From positions 248,001-312,000 of the forward strand of contig CALNYZ010000044.1 in the NCBI GenBank assembly GCA_942490945.1: 64,000 nt of DNA. The letters are read 5' to 3'. Of the stretch, positions 24,848-33,147 are shown in pieces; the stretch's first letter is position 1; each line of letters opens with the position of its first letter. Under the pieces are notes generated by a model. The model made no database searches, was not told the DNA's origin, and saw only the letters and a program-made list of their open reading frames with translations. The stretch is from CALNYZ01 sp942490945. GTDB lineage: Bacteria > Pseudomonadota > Gammaproteobacteria > UBA6429 > Thiohalophilaceae. The translations under genes and the position numbers were made by a program.

Positions 24848-26146
24848 TTATTTCTTGTTTGTGTTATTCCCGGTATGTAGTGTCACCACTTTTTCACCTG
24901 ACAAGGTCTTGCGCGCAGGCAGCCGACCTTGCTGTACCATCAACTCGAGCTGCTGTGAAACCAGTGCGACCAGTTCACGCGCCAGTTTGTGCTTGCTTGC
25001 CATTGGCAGAGCCGTTTCACCTTCCGGCCAGAAAATTTGCAGTGCATTGTTGTCACTGCCGAACGTGCCCGCATTGTCCGATGCCGCCGGGCCAACCCAG
25101 TTCGCGGCAATCATATCGACCTGCTTGCTGGTCAATTTATCCCGCGCGGCACGTTTAATGTCCTGTGTCTCGGCGGCAAATCCGACACAATAAATCCACG
25201 GCGCCTGTTTTTTTACGCTCGCCAGAATATCCGGATTACGCTTGAGCGTCAGGGTCAGCTGATCATCAGATTTTTTTATCTTATGCTCGGCCAATTCCAG
25301 TGGCCGATAATCAGCAACGGCGGCGGTACTGATAAAGATATCGGCTCGTGGTAACTGTTTCTCAACCGCGGACATCATATCCAGTGCTGAAATAACATCT
25401 ATGCGTTCAACATGATCCGGCGTGGACAATTTAACCGGCCCACTAATGAGAATAACTCGCGCACCGGCTGCGACTGACGCTTCCGCCAGGGCATAACCCA
25501 TTTTGCCGGAACTATGGTTACTGATAAAACGCACCGGATCGATGGCTTCCTGGGTCGGGCCGGCAGTGATGACAATCGTCTTACCGGTCATGCTGCCAGT
25601 ACTGAAGATGTCGGCAAGCATCGTAACCAGCCTGGTCGGTTCCAATAAACGTCCTTCACCGGTTTCACCACAGGCCTGATCACCTGAATCCGGACCAAAC
25701 AGGAGAACACCTCGTCCAGTCAAGGTGCGGACATTATTGCTGGTGGCCGGATCGGACCACATTTTGTTATTCATCGCCGGGGCGATGGCCAGGGGCACAT
25801 CGCTGGCCAGACACAGCGCGGTTAACAAGTCATTCGCGCGACCCAGCGCCAGACGCGAAATAAAATCAGCCGACGCGGGGGCAATCAGAATCGCATCGGC
25901 CCAGCGGGCGAGCTGGATATGCCCCATCGCGGCTTCCGCTTCACTATCTAATAAAAACTGATGTACCGGGTGACCCGACAGGGCCTGAAAGGTCAGCGGG
26001 GTAACGAACTCTGTGGCACCCTGGGTCATCACGACCCGTACATCAGCACCGGCATCACGCAAGCGACGAATCAACTCACCTGCCTTGTACGCAGCAATAC
26101 TGCCACAGACACCTAATATAATGCGTTTGTTTGCCAATTGAGTCAT
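24848..26146 (-). CDS. coaBC: Bifunctional phosphopantothenoylcysteine decarboxylase/synthetase CoaBC (Dfp)
   Basis: A 432-residue enzyme of coenzyme A synthesis. The N-terminal flavoprotein decarboxylase has GVCGSIAAYKAGELIRRL, PAMNNKMW with the catalytic Asn, and the Cys lid region GDQACGETGEGR. The C-terminal synthetase has ITAGPTQEAIDPVRFISNHS and KIKKSDDQLTLTLKRNPDIL. The ATG at 26146 (MTQLANKRI) aligns with the family; an upstream ATG at 26176 adds ten residues. It is divergent from radC, first in the coaBC-dut run. Confidence 0.97.
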   Translation of the reverse strand: MTQLANKRIILGVCGSIAAYKAGELIRRLRDAGADVRVVMTQGATEFVTPLTFQALSGHPVHQFLLDSEAEAAMGHIQLARWADAILIAPASADFISRLALGRANDLLTALCLASDVPLAIAPAMNNKMWSDPATSNNVRTLTGRGVLLFGPDSGDQACGETGEGRLLEPTRLVTMLADIFSTGSMTGKTIVITAGPTQEAIDPVRFISNHSSGKMGYALAEASVAAGARVILISGPVKLSTPDHVERIDVISALDMMSAVEKQLPRADIFISTAAVADYRPLELAEHKIKKSDDQLTLTLKRNPDILASVKKQAPWIYCVGFAAETQDIKRAARDKLTSKQVDMIAANWVGPAASDNAGTFGSDNNALQIFWPEGETALPMASKHKLARELVALVSQQLELMVQQGRLPARKTLSGEKVVTLHTGNNTNKK

Positions 26147-26274
26147 AAAGTACCGTAAGCCTGTTCGAATTTTCAAAGTTTAACAAATATTTAGCTTATT
26201 GCTGTTTAAACTTGCCTTGGGCAGGGTTAATTTTCTACTATAGAGTATTCAACAAAATGACATGGAGGTCATCA

Positions 26275-26949
26275 ATGCCCATTCTCGACTGGCCCAAGGC
26301 CGAGCGACCGCGCGAAAAGCTCCTCAGTGCCGGCGCGAATACTCTCTCGGATGCTGAATTACTCGCCATTTTTCTCCGCACCGGTACCCGTGGCGTCACC
26401 GCGGTGGATTTGGCGCGTGACACTTTACAACGTTTCGGCAGTTTACGGGGGTTGTTTAACGCCAGTCAGGAAAGCTTTTGCCTGACCAAAGGCCTTGGCA
26501 GTGCCAAATATGTCCAGCTACAAGCGGTACTGGAGCTCGCGCGCAGGCATTTGGGCGAAACCCTGTGTCGGGACACCCAATTTACCTGTGCCGACGATGT
26601 ATCAGGCTACCTCACTGCACAGTTGCGGGATCGACCCTATGAAGTCTTTGCCGCACTGTTCCTCGATACCCGTCATCGCCTGATTGAATATAACGAGCTG
26701 TTCCGGGGCAGCATCAGTGGTGCGGCAGTATATAGCCGGGAGGTCGTCAAATCGGCCCTGGCACATAATGCCGCGGCGGTGATTTTTGCGCATAATCACC
26801 CTTCCGGTGTATCAGAGCCCAGCCAGGCAGACCGCGATCTGACCACCCGTTTGCAGCGCGCACTGGATTTGGTCGAAATAAGGGTATTGGACCATATTGT
26901 GGTTGGTGACGGTAAATGTGTCAGCTTTGCCAGTCGTGGCTGGCTATAG
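26275..26949 (+). CDS. radC: RadC family JAB/MPN-domain protein
   Basis: A 224-residue protein. The N-terminal helix-hairpin-helix region (PREKLLSAGANTLSDAELLAIFLRTG) is followed by a JAMM metal-binding site: a Glu in the ELFRGSI segment, then HNHPSGVSEPSQAD with two His and an Asp. The biochemical role of the family is unsettled despite the name. The ATG at 26275 has a strong ribosome site (GGAGG, 6 bases upstream). It precedes rpmB, as in many gammaproteobacteria. Confidence 0.95.
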   Translation: MPILDWPKAERPREKLLSAGANTLSDAELLAIFLRTGTRGVTAVDLARDTLQRFGSLRGLFNASQESFCLTKGLGSAKYVQLQAVLELARRHLGETLCRDTQFTCADDVSGYLTAQLRDRPYEVFAALFLDTRHRLIEYNELFRGSISGAAVYSREVVKSALAHNAAAVIFAHNHPSGVSEPSQADRDLTTRLQRALDLVEIRVLDHIVVGDGKCVSFASRGWL

Positions 26950-26993
26950 GCCAAATTTAGGCATGAATTTACTGCTTTAGGCAGCTTTGTGGC

Positions 26994-27022
26994 TTGCCAG
27001 CTGACGCTGATTTCCTTAGAAT
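26994..27022 (+). promoter_or_regulatory. Sigma-70 promoter for rpmB-rpmG
   Basis: TTGCCA (26994-26999) and TAGAAT (27017-27022) are spaced by exactly 17 bp, 48 bp before the rpmB start. A GC-rich block (GCGGCC) just after the -10 resembles the discriminator of growth-controlled promoters. Confidence 0.75.
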
Positions 27023-27070
27023 GCGGCCTCTTTTTTAGTCTTAACACAAAATTTGAGCAGGTTTGGAACG

Positions 27071-27307
27071 ATGTCTCGTATTTGTCAGGTAACAGGAAAA
27101 CGCCGCGTATCAGGTAACAATGTATCGCACGCGCATAATAAAACTCGTCGTCGCTTTTTGCCGAATCTGCACACCCATCGCTTTTGGGTAGAATCAGAGA
27201 ATCGCTGGATACGCCTGCGCATCAGCGCGAAAGGCATGCGCATTATTGATAAAAAAGGTATCGACAGCGTATTAACTGAAATGCGCAGTCGCGGCGAAAA
27301 AATCTAG
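27071..27307 (+). CDS. rpmB: 50S ribosomal protein L28
   Basis: A 78-residue protein of the large ribosomal subunit: SRICQVTGKRRVSGNNVSHA at the N-terminus, KTRRRFLPNLHTHRFWV in the middle, and RISAKGMRIIDKKGI. Length is identical to the E. coli protein. The ATG at 27071 is the family start; an open frame extends upstream to 27053. It is followed by rpmG after 50 bp. Confidence 0.98.
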   Translation: MSRICQVTGKRRVSGNNVSHAHNKTRRRFLPNLHTHRFWVESENRWIRLRISAKGMRIIDKKGIDSVLTEMRSRGEKI

Positions 27308-27357
27308 TCGCCTGCTGATATACAGCGGCGTAAATGTAATTCTGAGGATTTAATACT

Positions 27358-27513
27358 ATGCGTGACAAAATCAAACTCGTCTCCAGCGCTGGCACCGGTC
27401 ATTACTACACGACCAACAAGAACAAGCGCACCATGCCAGACAAAATGGAAATTAAAAAATACGATCCGGTTGTTCGTCAGCACGTGATCTATAAGGAAGC
27501 AAAAATCAAATAA
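27358..27513 (+). CDS. rpmG: 50S ribosomal protein L33 (cysteine-free form)
   Basis: A 51-residue protein, MRDKIKLVSSAGTGHYYTTN to VIYKEAKIK. It lacks the zinc-binding CxxC pairs, so it is the zinc-independent form, as in E. coli. A GAGGA ribosome site lies 11 bases upstream. It is the last gene of the rpmB-rpmG operon and is followed by a terminator. Confidence 0.98.
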   Translation: MRDKIKLVSSAGTGHYYTTNKNKRTMPDKMEIKKYDPVVRQHVIYKEAKIK

Positions 27514-27542
27514 ACTGTAACAAATCAGTTTATCTCCAAAAG

Positions 27543-27569
27543 AACCTGCCGCAAAGCAGGTTTTTTTTT
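27543..27569 (+). terminator. Rho-independent terminator of rpmB-rpmG
   Basis: AACCTGC-CGCAAA-GCAGGTT is followed by a run of T (27561-27569), 30 bp after the rpmG stop. Confidence 0.92.
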
Positions 27570-27644
27570 ACCCTGATTTTTTAAAGGATTGTATTTTGTC
27601 TCGCTGCATTGGCTCTGTCTGGCTTGTGATTCATCGTGTCGCAG

Positions 27645-28145
27645 CTAGTTTTTTTGTAAATAAAGATAACCACCATTCTCGACACTGCGTAACACCAGAT
27701 CTGATTCAACCAGGCGCACTATTTTGAGTGTTTGCTTTTGTGGAGTTTTCTGTAAACCTTCCAGGGTAATAGTCGTACCCTTGCAGATAAATTTTAATTT
27801 TAATTTGTCCGCGCCCTGCTGCTGAGCATAACCATCCTGTTGAAACGCCCAGTTCTGCGATTTGTCTTCGACAAGATTGTTATCCAGTAATGTCGAGGTG
27901 TGTGTAAGCTGCCATAGACCAACAATGTCATGCTGGCATTGATCCAGTGCTGCCTTCTTGTGCGCCGCTGCCGCTTTGGCCGCCTCACCTTTTAAGGTAA
28001 CTTTTTTACTTTTTTCCTGTGCCGCGCATGGCGATGACTGGTACTTCGTATGGCCATCAGCCGTGATGCATTTAAATACTTCTGCGTTTGCCGCCGCGCA
28101 GATCATGCACAAGCAGACTATAGATATGATCTCCAGTCTGATCAT
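27645..28145 (-). CDS. Secreted DUF4124-like small protein
   Basis: A 166-residue protein. A signal peptide (LEIISIVCLCMICAAANA, cleavage near residue 20) is followed by EVFKCITADGHTKYQSSPCA, the usual DUF4124 opening with two cysteines. A Lys/Ala-rich linker leads to a C-terminal beta-rich part (LKFICKGTTITLEGLQ, ending GGYLYLQKN) that could be a small lipocalin-like fold. Function is unknown. The start lies 10 bp after the stop of the upstream glycosyltransferase, so they may be cotranscribed. Confidence 0.7.
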   Translation of the reverse strand: MIRLEIISIVCLCMICAAANAEVFKCITADGHTKYQSSPCAAQEKSKKVTLKGEAAKAAAAHKKAALDQCQHDIVGLWQLTHTSTLLDNNLVEDKSQNWAFQQDGYAQQQGADKLKLKFICKGTTITLEGLQKTPQKQTLKIVRLVESDLVLRSVENGGYLYLQKN

Positions 28146-28155
28146 TTTGACTATT

Positions 28156-28830
28156 TCAAATGTCATCCACATGTAACATGGCATCTCGTTCCGCTATCCA
28201 TTCTTCTGCATAATCGCAATTTTTATAGGCCGAAAAATAGGGCCCACCAGAAGTATAGTGCACGAGCGCAGCATTGGGATCATACACGTCATAATCGACC
28301 AGATGATTCCATTTATGCGGTAATTCGCCGATTAGGTCATCATTATCCAGCCATTTGAACTGGTGTAATTGCAGGCCGGTAGCAGTATTCACATAGTCCG
28401 GAGTTAACGCCTTGCATTTGGCATTATTGAACAACATAACACTCGACCAGTTTTTCTTTTCATAACTGGTTTGTTGCTGGCCCAGAAATTTGATTTTTTC
28501 TTTTGGTTTGTGATCGTGTTTCACCACCATCACCGCGTACCTGTCATCACGACAGTTCATTAAATTTACAATGTCTTCCCGTACAATCATGTCGTTATCC
28601 ATGAAAATAGACCAGCCTTCATAACCGGACAGGTAGGGAACCAGAAACCGGGTAAAGGCAAAATCAGTGGACTGCTTCGGATCACGCTCACGCGTAAAGT
28701 CACCTTGCAGTTGACTTAACATGAGCGGGGTAATACAAACAGGTTGCGATGCACGGCGGTGAATGCTGTGTGACAATACACTGAAGATGGATGTTACGCG
28801 TCGATCGTAACCAATAAAAATTCGTATCAT
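28156..28830 (-). CDS. Putative nucleotide-sugar glycosyltransferase (GT-A fold, DxD)
   Basis: A 224-residue protein. MIRIFIGYDRR at the N-terminus, SIFMDNDMIV with a DxD metal site (near 80-88), SSVMLFNNAKC and the C-terminal ALVHYTSGGPYF resemble family-8-like GT-A transferases. No membrane segment or signal is visible, so it is probably cytosolic. The ATG at 28830 begins the first beta strand; upstream in-frame residues look non-native. Donor and acceptor are unknown. It lies in a run with a TPR-glycosyltransferase and a methyltransferase. Confidence 0.7.
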   Translation of the reverse strand: MIRIFIGYDRRVTSIFSVLSHSIHRRASQPVCITPLMLSQLQGDFTRERDPKQSTDFAFTRFLVPYLSGYEGWSIFMDNDMIVREDIVNLMNCRDDRYAVMVVKHDHKPKEKIKFLGQQQTSYEKKNWSSVMLFNNAKCKALTPDYVNTATGLQLHQFKWLDNDDLIGELPHKWNHLVDYDVYDPNAALVHYTSGGPYFSAYKNCDYAEEWIAERDAMLHVDDI

Positions 28831-28894
28831 TTGATGATCCTTCGTTTCGCAACATAAAAATCCGGACAATTATAATAGAGTCAGGAATGATAAC

Positions 28895-30364
28895 CTAATT
28901 GACAGGCATCGATGCGGCCAATTCTTCGCGCAACTTCCTGATCGCAGGCTGCCAATCCTGATTAGCCTTTTGGCGATAAACCTGAAAATCCGGGAACCAG
29001 GGTGACGAGCCATCCATATGCCAGCGCCATTCCGGCGGAAACGGTACCAGAACGCGACATGTTTTGCCGACCGCAGCACGCATGTGCATATTGGTGTTAC
29101 TGACACCGATATAGTCATCCAATATCGATAATACTGCCAACATGTCTTCAAGCTGTTCATTATAGTGGCTAAGATCCAGTACCGGTCGGCCCAGAATTTC
29201 ACTAAATTGATCAACCTCGCCTGCTTCCGGCAAACGTTGCAGAATAACGATACGTGCATCAAGTGGCTTGCAAATTTCGGCCAGATCGGTCAATGAAAAT
29301 TCCTTGAACAACACCGATTTACTTCTGTTAACTGCCCCTGCGCGCCAGGTCACACCGACATAAGGTGGCGGTCCGAAATTTGCAAGAAGCTGTTTTACAT
29401 TGGCAAGATTTTCATCGCGTACTGGAATTTCAGGTGAAGCCGGATGTGGACTATTATCAGTATGCCCAAGTAATCGGGGCAGATCGCCGATTGAGATACG
29501 GTAATCGATATTTTCGACTGCATGGTCATCTGATATCACTTCATCAATGCATGTGACGCGTTTAAATAATGAAGCAATTTTCTGATGCCCTGGCTGATAG
29601 GCAATCCATGCGCCGCGTGCTTTTAGTTGTGGTGCAAAACTCATAAAAAATATTTCATCACCCAATCCTTGATCATAAACCAGCAATAAACGCTTACCAG
29701 TCAGATCATTGGGTAGAATATCGGGTGACTTGAATTCTGCCGTGCGTACGCTCAATCGATATTGATAATGGTCCCAACCTTCACTATAACGTCCCATTCC
29801 CAACAAAATACGCGACAAATTATTACGCGAATCAATATCATCCGGCTTACGTTCCAGCGCGGCATGATAATATTTTATTGCCTCATCAAACTCGCCTTTC
29901 ACCGTTAATATTTTTGCCAGATTATAATAATTACTGTGCAACGTCGGTGCGAGCTGAACCGCCTTCATGTAACGGGAATAAGCTTTATCAATTGCACCTG
30001 TCTCATCAAAAACGCCGGCAACATTGATTAACGCACCAAGGTGATCAGGTTTCAAAGACAGGGTTTTTTCAAATTCCCTGATGGCTTCAGCAAATTTTTT
30101 TTGTTCACGTAACGCGTTCGCAAGATTGAAATGCGCATCAGGAAGATTTGGTGCCAGTGCAATCGTTTTACGGGAATAGTATTCAGCCTTGTCATGAATA
30201 TTCAACAGCCCATGCACAGCGCTGAGTAAAAACCAGACTTCCGGATCCTTTTTGGCCGAGACAGCAAGTTTTTCCAGAATCGCTTTGGCTTCACTAAATG
30301 ATTGCAACTCCAGCAACTGGATTGCCATATGCTTTTGCTGCTGTATCTTGGTCGTTGCGGGCAC
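28895..30364 (-). CDS. TPR-repeat protein with C-terminal glycosyltransferase-like domain
   Basis: A 489-residue protein. Residues about 5-220 contain six TPR-like repeats, e.g. PDAHFNLANALREQKKFAEA and DSRNNLSRILLGMGRYSEGW. Residues about 235-485 resemble the glycosyltransferase/heptosyltransferase-type domain found after TPRs: LLLVYDQGLGDEIFFMSF, YVGVTWRAGAVNRSKS and YIGVSNTNMHMRAAVGK. Such proteins are predicted to glycosylate proteins or assemble glycans. The first codon is GTG at 30364, 8 bp after the upstream methyltransferase stop; an ATG at 30328 is an alternative. Confidence 0.75.
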   Translation of the reverse strand: MPATTKIQQQKHMAIQLLELQSFSEAKAILEKLAVSAKKDPEVWFLLSAVHGLLNIHDKAEYYSRKTIALAPNLPDAHFNLANALREQKKFAEAIREFEKTLSLKPDHLGALINVAGVFDETGAIDKAYSRYMKAVQLAPTLHSNYYNLAKILTVKGEFDEAIKYYHAALERKPDDIDSRNNLSRILLGMGRYSEGWDHYQYRLSVRTAEFKSPDILPNDLTGKRLLLVYDQGLGDEIFFMSFAPQLKARGAWIAYQPGHQKIASLFKRVTCIDEVISDDHAVENIDYRISIGDLPRLLGHTDNSPHPASPEIPVRDENLANVKQLLANFGPPPYVGVTWRAGAVNRSKSVLFKEFSLTDLAEICKPLDARIVILQRLPEAGEVDQFSEILGRPVLDLSHYNEQLEDMLAVLSILDDYIGVSNTNMHMRAAVGKTCRVLVPFPPEWRWHMDGSSPWFPDFQVYRQKANQDWQPAIRKLREELAASMPVN

Positions 30365-30372
30365 GAGTACGT

Positions 30373-31062
30373 CTAGGCAGGTATGTTGGTGAGGTTGGCT
30401 GTCACTCTATTTGATTCACCTATATCATTCATCTGATCAAAGGTAACCAAAAACTCAAACATAATTTGTGGGTGGCGATTTGATATATCATTTAACAGCT
30501 CGTGCCACCATTCCATTGGCTGGATAGTGCAATGCGCATTTTCACCATTTGGCAGTGTCTTGTTAGCCGGGAAACAGGCCACGTTGGCAAATAAACATTT
30601 GTTCGCATAGCCGAACATTTCATCCAGAATCCAGGACATATCTTCTTCGGGGCAATGCTCCAATACATCTGTGCTCACAACCATATCGAAGGACTCATCT
30701 GGTAACGTCATAAATGGCTTGTAAGCCGGGTCATAGCATTGTAATTTTTTTAGTCCCCAAAATTGTTGAATCGTAATATTGTCCGGGTTCATGTAATTTT
30801 CAGCATTTAACATTCCCCCGGAAGGCGTCAAGGCACTTGATTTGTACTGAATGCCTTTACCCGAACCATAATCAAGCAGGGTTTTTACATCATATTTGTC
30901 TATTAATTTTTTAATGCGATGAATATGTGGCAATAAACTTTTACCAGGAAATGTTTGTTCTGGCGGCAAACCTATATTTTTTTCACCTTCCACATGCAAG
31001 TGCTGATAGAGCGAGGTTAGTTCGAGATAACGCGGGCTGGGTGATTGACGACTAAATTGCAT
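30373..31062 (-). CDS. Class I SAM-dependent methyltransferase
   Basis: A 229-residue protein. Motif I is TLLDYGSGKGIQYKS (about 60-74), and SFDMVVSTDVLEHCPEED (about 122-139) corresponds to motifs II/III of small-molecule or sugar methyltransferases. There is no membrane segment. Since it directly precedes two glycosyltransferases on the same strand, a sugar or glycan substrate is likely, but this is inference. Confidence 0.75.
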   Translation of the reverse strand: MQFSRQSPSPRYLELTSLYQHLHVEGEKNIGLPPEQTFPGKSLLPHIHRIKKLIDKYDVKTLLDYGSGKGIQYKSSALTPSGGMLNAENYMNPDNITIQQFWGLKKLQCYDPAYKPFMTLPDESFDMVVSTDVLEHCPEEDMSWILDEMFGYANKCLFANVACFPANKTLPNGENAHCTIQPMEWWHELLNDISNRHPQIMFEFLVTFDQMNDIGESNRVTANLTNIPA

Positions 31063-31126
31063 GTATCTTTTCCTGTCAGTTATTGTTGTATTATTTCAGT
31101 TTCTCGCTGTCATTTAAACCGAAAGT

Positions 31127-33103
31127 TTACCCGTTTCGCGATAACAGCAGATTCCCGTATGCATCCACTTTGGCCTGCCAGGCTGGCGCGATATATGTCG
31201 TGGAGACAGATTCTGATATCAGTGCCGGACCTGTAATAACTTGCATATATGCCAGCGATTCACGCGCATAAACGGCTACCTTCTGTGCCTGCTCTGCCAT
31301 GTTTATCCAGCTGCAGGGCTCAGTAATCCGGGAATTTGTTAACTTTGGTATTTTTATTTGTGCCGATTTGGCAGTTACTGCGACACGGACATTTACCAGT
31401 TCAACCGGCAACGCCAGACGATGACCATAACGTGTTTCATGTTGTTGATGAAAAGCAGCGAGTGTTGCATCAAGTGTGCTCCAGTTAACATTCAATGTGT
31501 ATGATTGTCCCTGATAGCGACAGTCGAGCGTGATCTGCGACGTAATCGCGGCCACATCGGCACCTTCTTCTATCAATGAGGACTTGCCGTCGTTCATCAG
31601 AGCCGTTGCGGTAGCCTTGATATTATTAACTGCGTCGTTATTTAATAGCGTGACGAGGGTATGCGACAAATGCCGACCTTTATCGGCGATTAACATTCCA
31701 TAAGCTGACAGTACACCGGCGAATACAGGCACGATTGCATGCTGCATTTCAAGACTATCGGCAAGCGCACACACATGCAATCCACCTGCACCACCAAAGC
31801 ACATCAATGCAAGTGTCCGCGGATCCACACCACGCTGTAATGTCATGACTCGCAAGGCTTGCGCCATGTGATCATTGGCCAACTGAATAATGCCTGCTGC
31901 GGCCTCCTCAGTTGTTAAATTTAATTTCGCGGCGATCGAGTCAATCGCTCTGCTGGCAGCCTGACTGTCCAGTTTCATCTCACCACCTAAAAAAGCATCC
32001 GGCAACAATCGTCCCAGCACAAGATTGGCATCGGTGACAGTGGCAAGCTTGCCACCCTTCCCATAACAGGCTGGCCCGGGTTCGGCACCGGCAGATTCAG
32101 GTCCGACCTGAAGCAAACCACCTGCATCTATACTCGCAATCGAGCCGCCACCCGCACCGATCGTATGTATATCCAGCATCGGCACGGCAACAGGATAACC
32201 TGCGACGTGTGCTTCATTGGTGAGACTCAATGCGTGCTGAACCAACGCAACATCTGTTGATGTTCCCCCCATGTCAAAGGTAAGCACGCCTGATTGACTG
32301 ATTAATTCTTTAATATAGAAAGCCGCCGCCAGACCGCCGGCCGGGCCCGATAGCAACATACGTACAGCAGTATTGCCAGCCTGTCCGGCATGCACGGTGG
32401 TGCCGGCACTTTGCATAACATAAATTTGTGCCTGAGGTATCGCATGCTGCAAGCGTTGGATATACCCCTTTACCAGTGGTCCGACATAAGCATTCAGCCA
32501 TGTCGTCATACCACGTTCATATTCCTTTATTTCGGGCAAGATATTTGAAGAGAGCGATACAAACACATCGTCTGGTAAATATCCGGCTATGGTTTTCTCA
32601 TCGGTATCATTTAAATACGAAAATAACAGATTTACTGCGATGGCCTCCGGTTGAATTTTCTCAATATCCTGAATCAGGCTTTTCACTTCATCAACATGTA
32701 ATGCTTCCACAACACTACCATCTGCAGCCAGCCGGCAATTTACTTCCAGGCAATACTCTCTGGGCACTGGCGGATTGATAACCTGAGGTTGTAAATTATA
32801 AAGTTCAGGCCTTGCCTGTCTGCCGATAGTTAACATATCTTGCATTCCGCTATTCGTGATATAGGCAGTCTTCACGCCCTTGCTTTCGAGTACGGCATTG
32901 GTCGCCACTGTTGAGCCATGCACGATGTAGAGCACCTCGTTTACATCAAGATCGAACAGTCCCAGTTCCTGTACGCCCTGGATAATTGCTTGCTCGGGTG
33001 CATGAGGTGTCGAGAGTATTTTATGTGTAACGATCCTGTCGGCACGCACAAGTACCATGTCCGTAAATGTACCGCCCGTATCAATACCAAGAAATGTTTT
33101 CAT
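31127..33103 (-). CDS. hyuA: Hydantoinase/oxoprolinase A family protein (HyuA)
   Basis: A 658-residue protein starting MKTFLGIDTGGTFTDMVLV, the ATP-binding signature of the HyuA/acetone carboxylase-beta fold. SGPAGGLAAAFYI, LTFDMGGTSTDVAL, DIHTIGAGGGSIA and GPACYG complete the family motifs. It belongs to ATP-dependent enzymes opening cyclic amides such as hydantoins or 5-oxoproline. The usual partner HyuB is not next to it in this window. Start chosen at 33103; six upstream in-frame residues precede it. Confidence 0.88.
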   Translation of the reverse strand: MKTFLGIDTGGTFTDMVLVRADRIVTHKILSTPHAPEQAIIQGVQELGLFDLDVNEVLYIVHGSTVATNAVLESKGVKTAYITNSGMQDMLTIGRQARPELYNLQPQVINPPVPREYCLEVNCRLAADGSVVEALHVDEVKSLIQDIEKIQPEAIAVNLLFSYLNDTDEKTIAGYLPDDVFVSLSSNILPEIKEYERGMTTWLNAYVGPLVKGYIQRLQHAIPQAQIYVMQSAGTTVHAGQAGNTAVRMLLSGPAGGLAAAFYIKELISQSGVLTFDMGGTSTDVALVQHALSLTNEAHVAGYPVAVPMLDIHTIGAGGGSIASIDAGGLLQVGPESAGAEPGPACYGKGGKLATVTDANLVLGRLLPDAFLGGEMKLDSQAASRAIDSIAAKLNLTTEEAAAGIIQLANDHMAQALRVMTLQRGVDPRTLALMCFGGAGGLHVCALADSLEMQHAIVPVFAGVLSAYGMLIADKGRHLSHTLVTLLNNDAVNNIKATATALMNDGKSSLIEEGADVAAITSQITLDCRYQGQSYTLNVNWSTLDATLAAFHQQHETRYGHRLALPVELVNVRVAVTAKSAQIKIPKLTNSRITEPCSWINMAEQAQKVAVYARESLAYMQVITGPALISESVSTTYIAPAWQAKVDAYGNLLLSRNG

Positions 33104-33147
33104 CCGGATAGTATACTGCAAGAGGAAGTGCTGATTGAATTGTTAAT

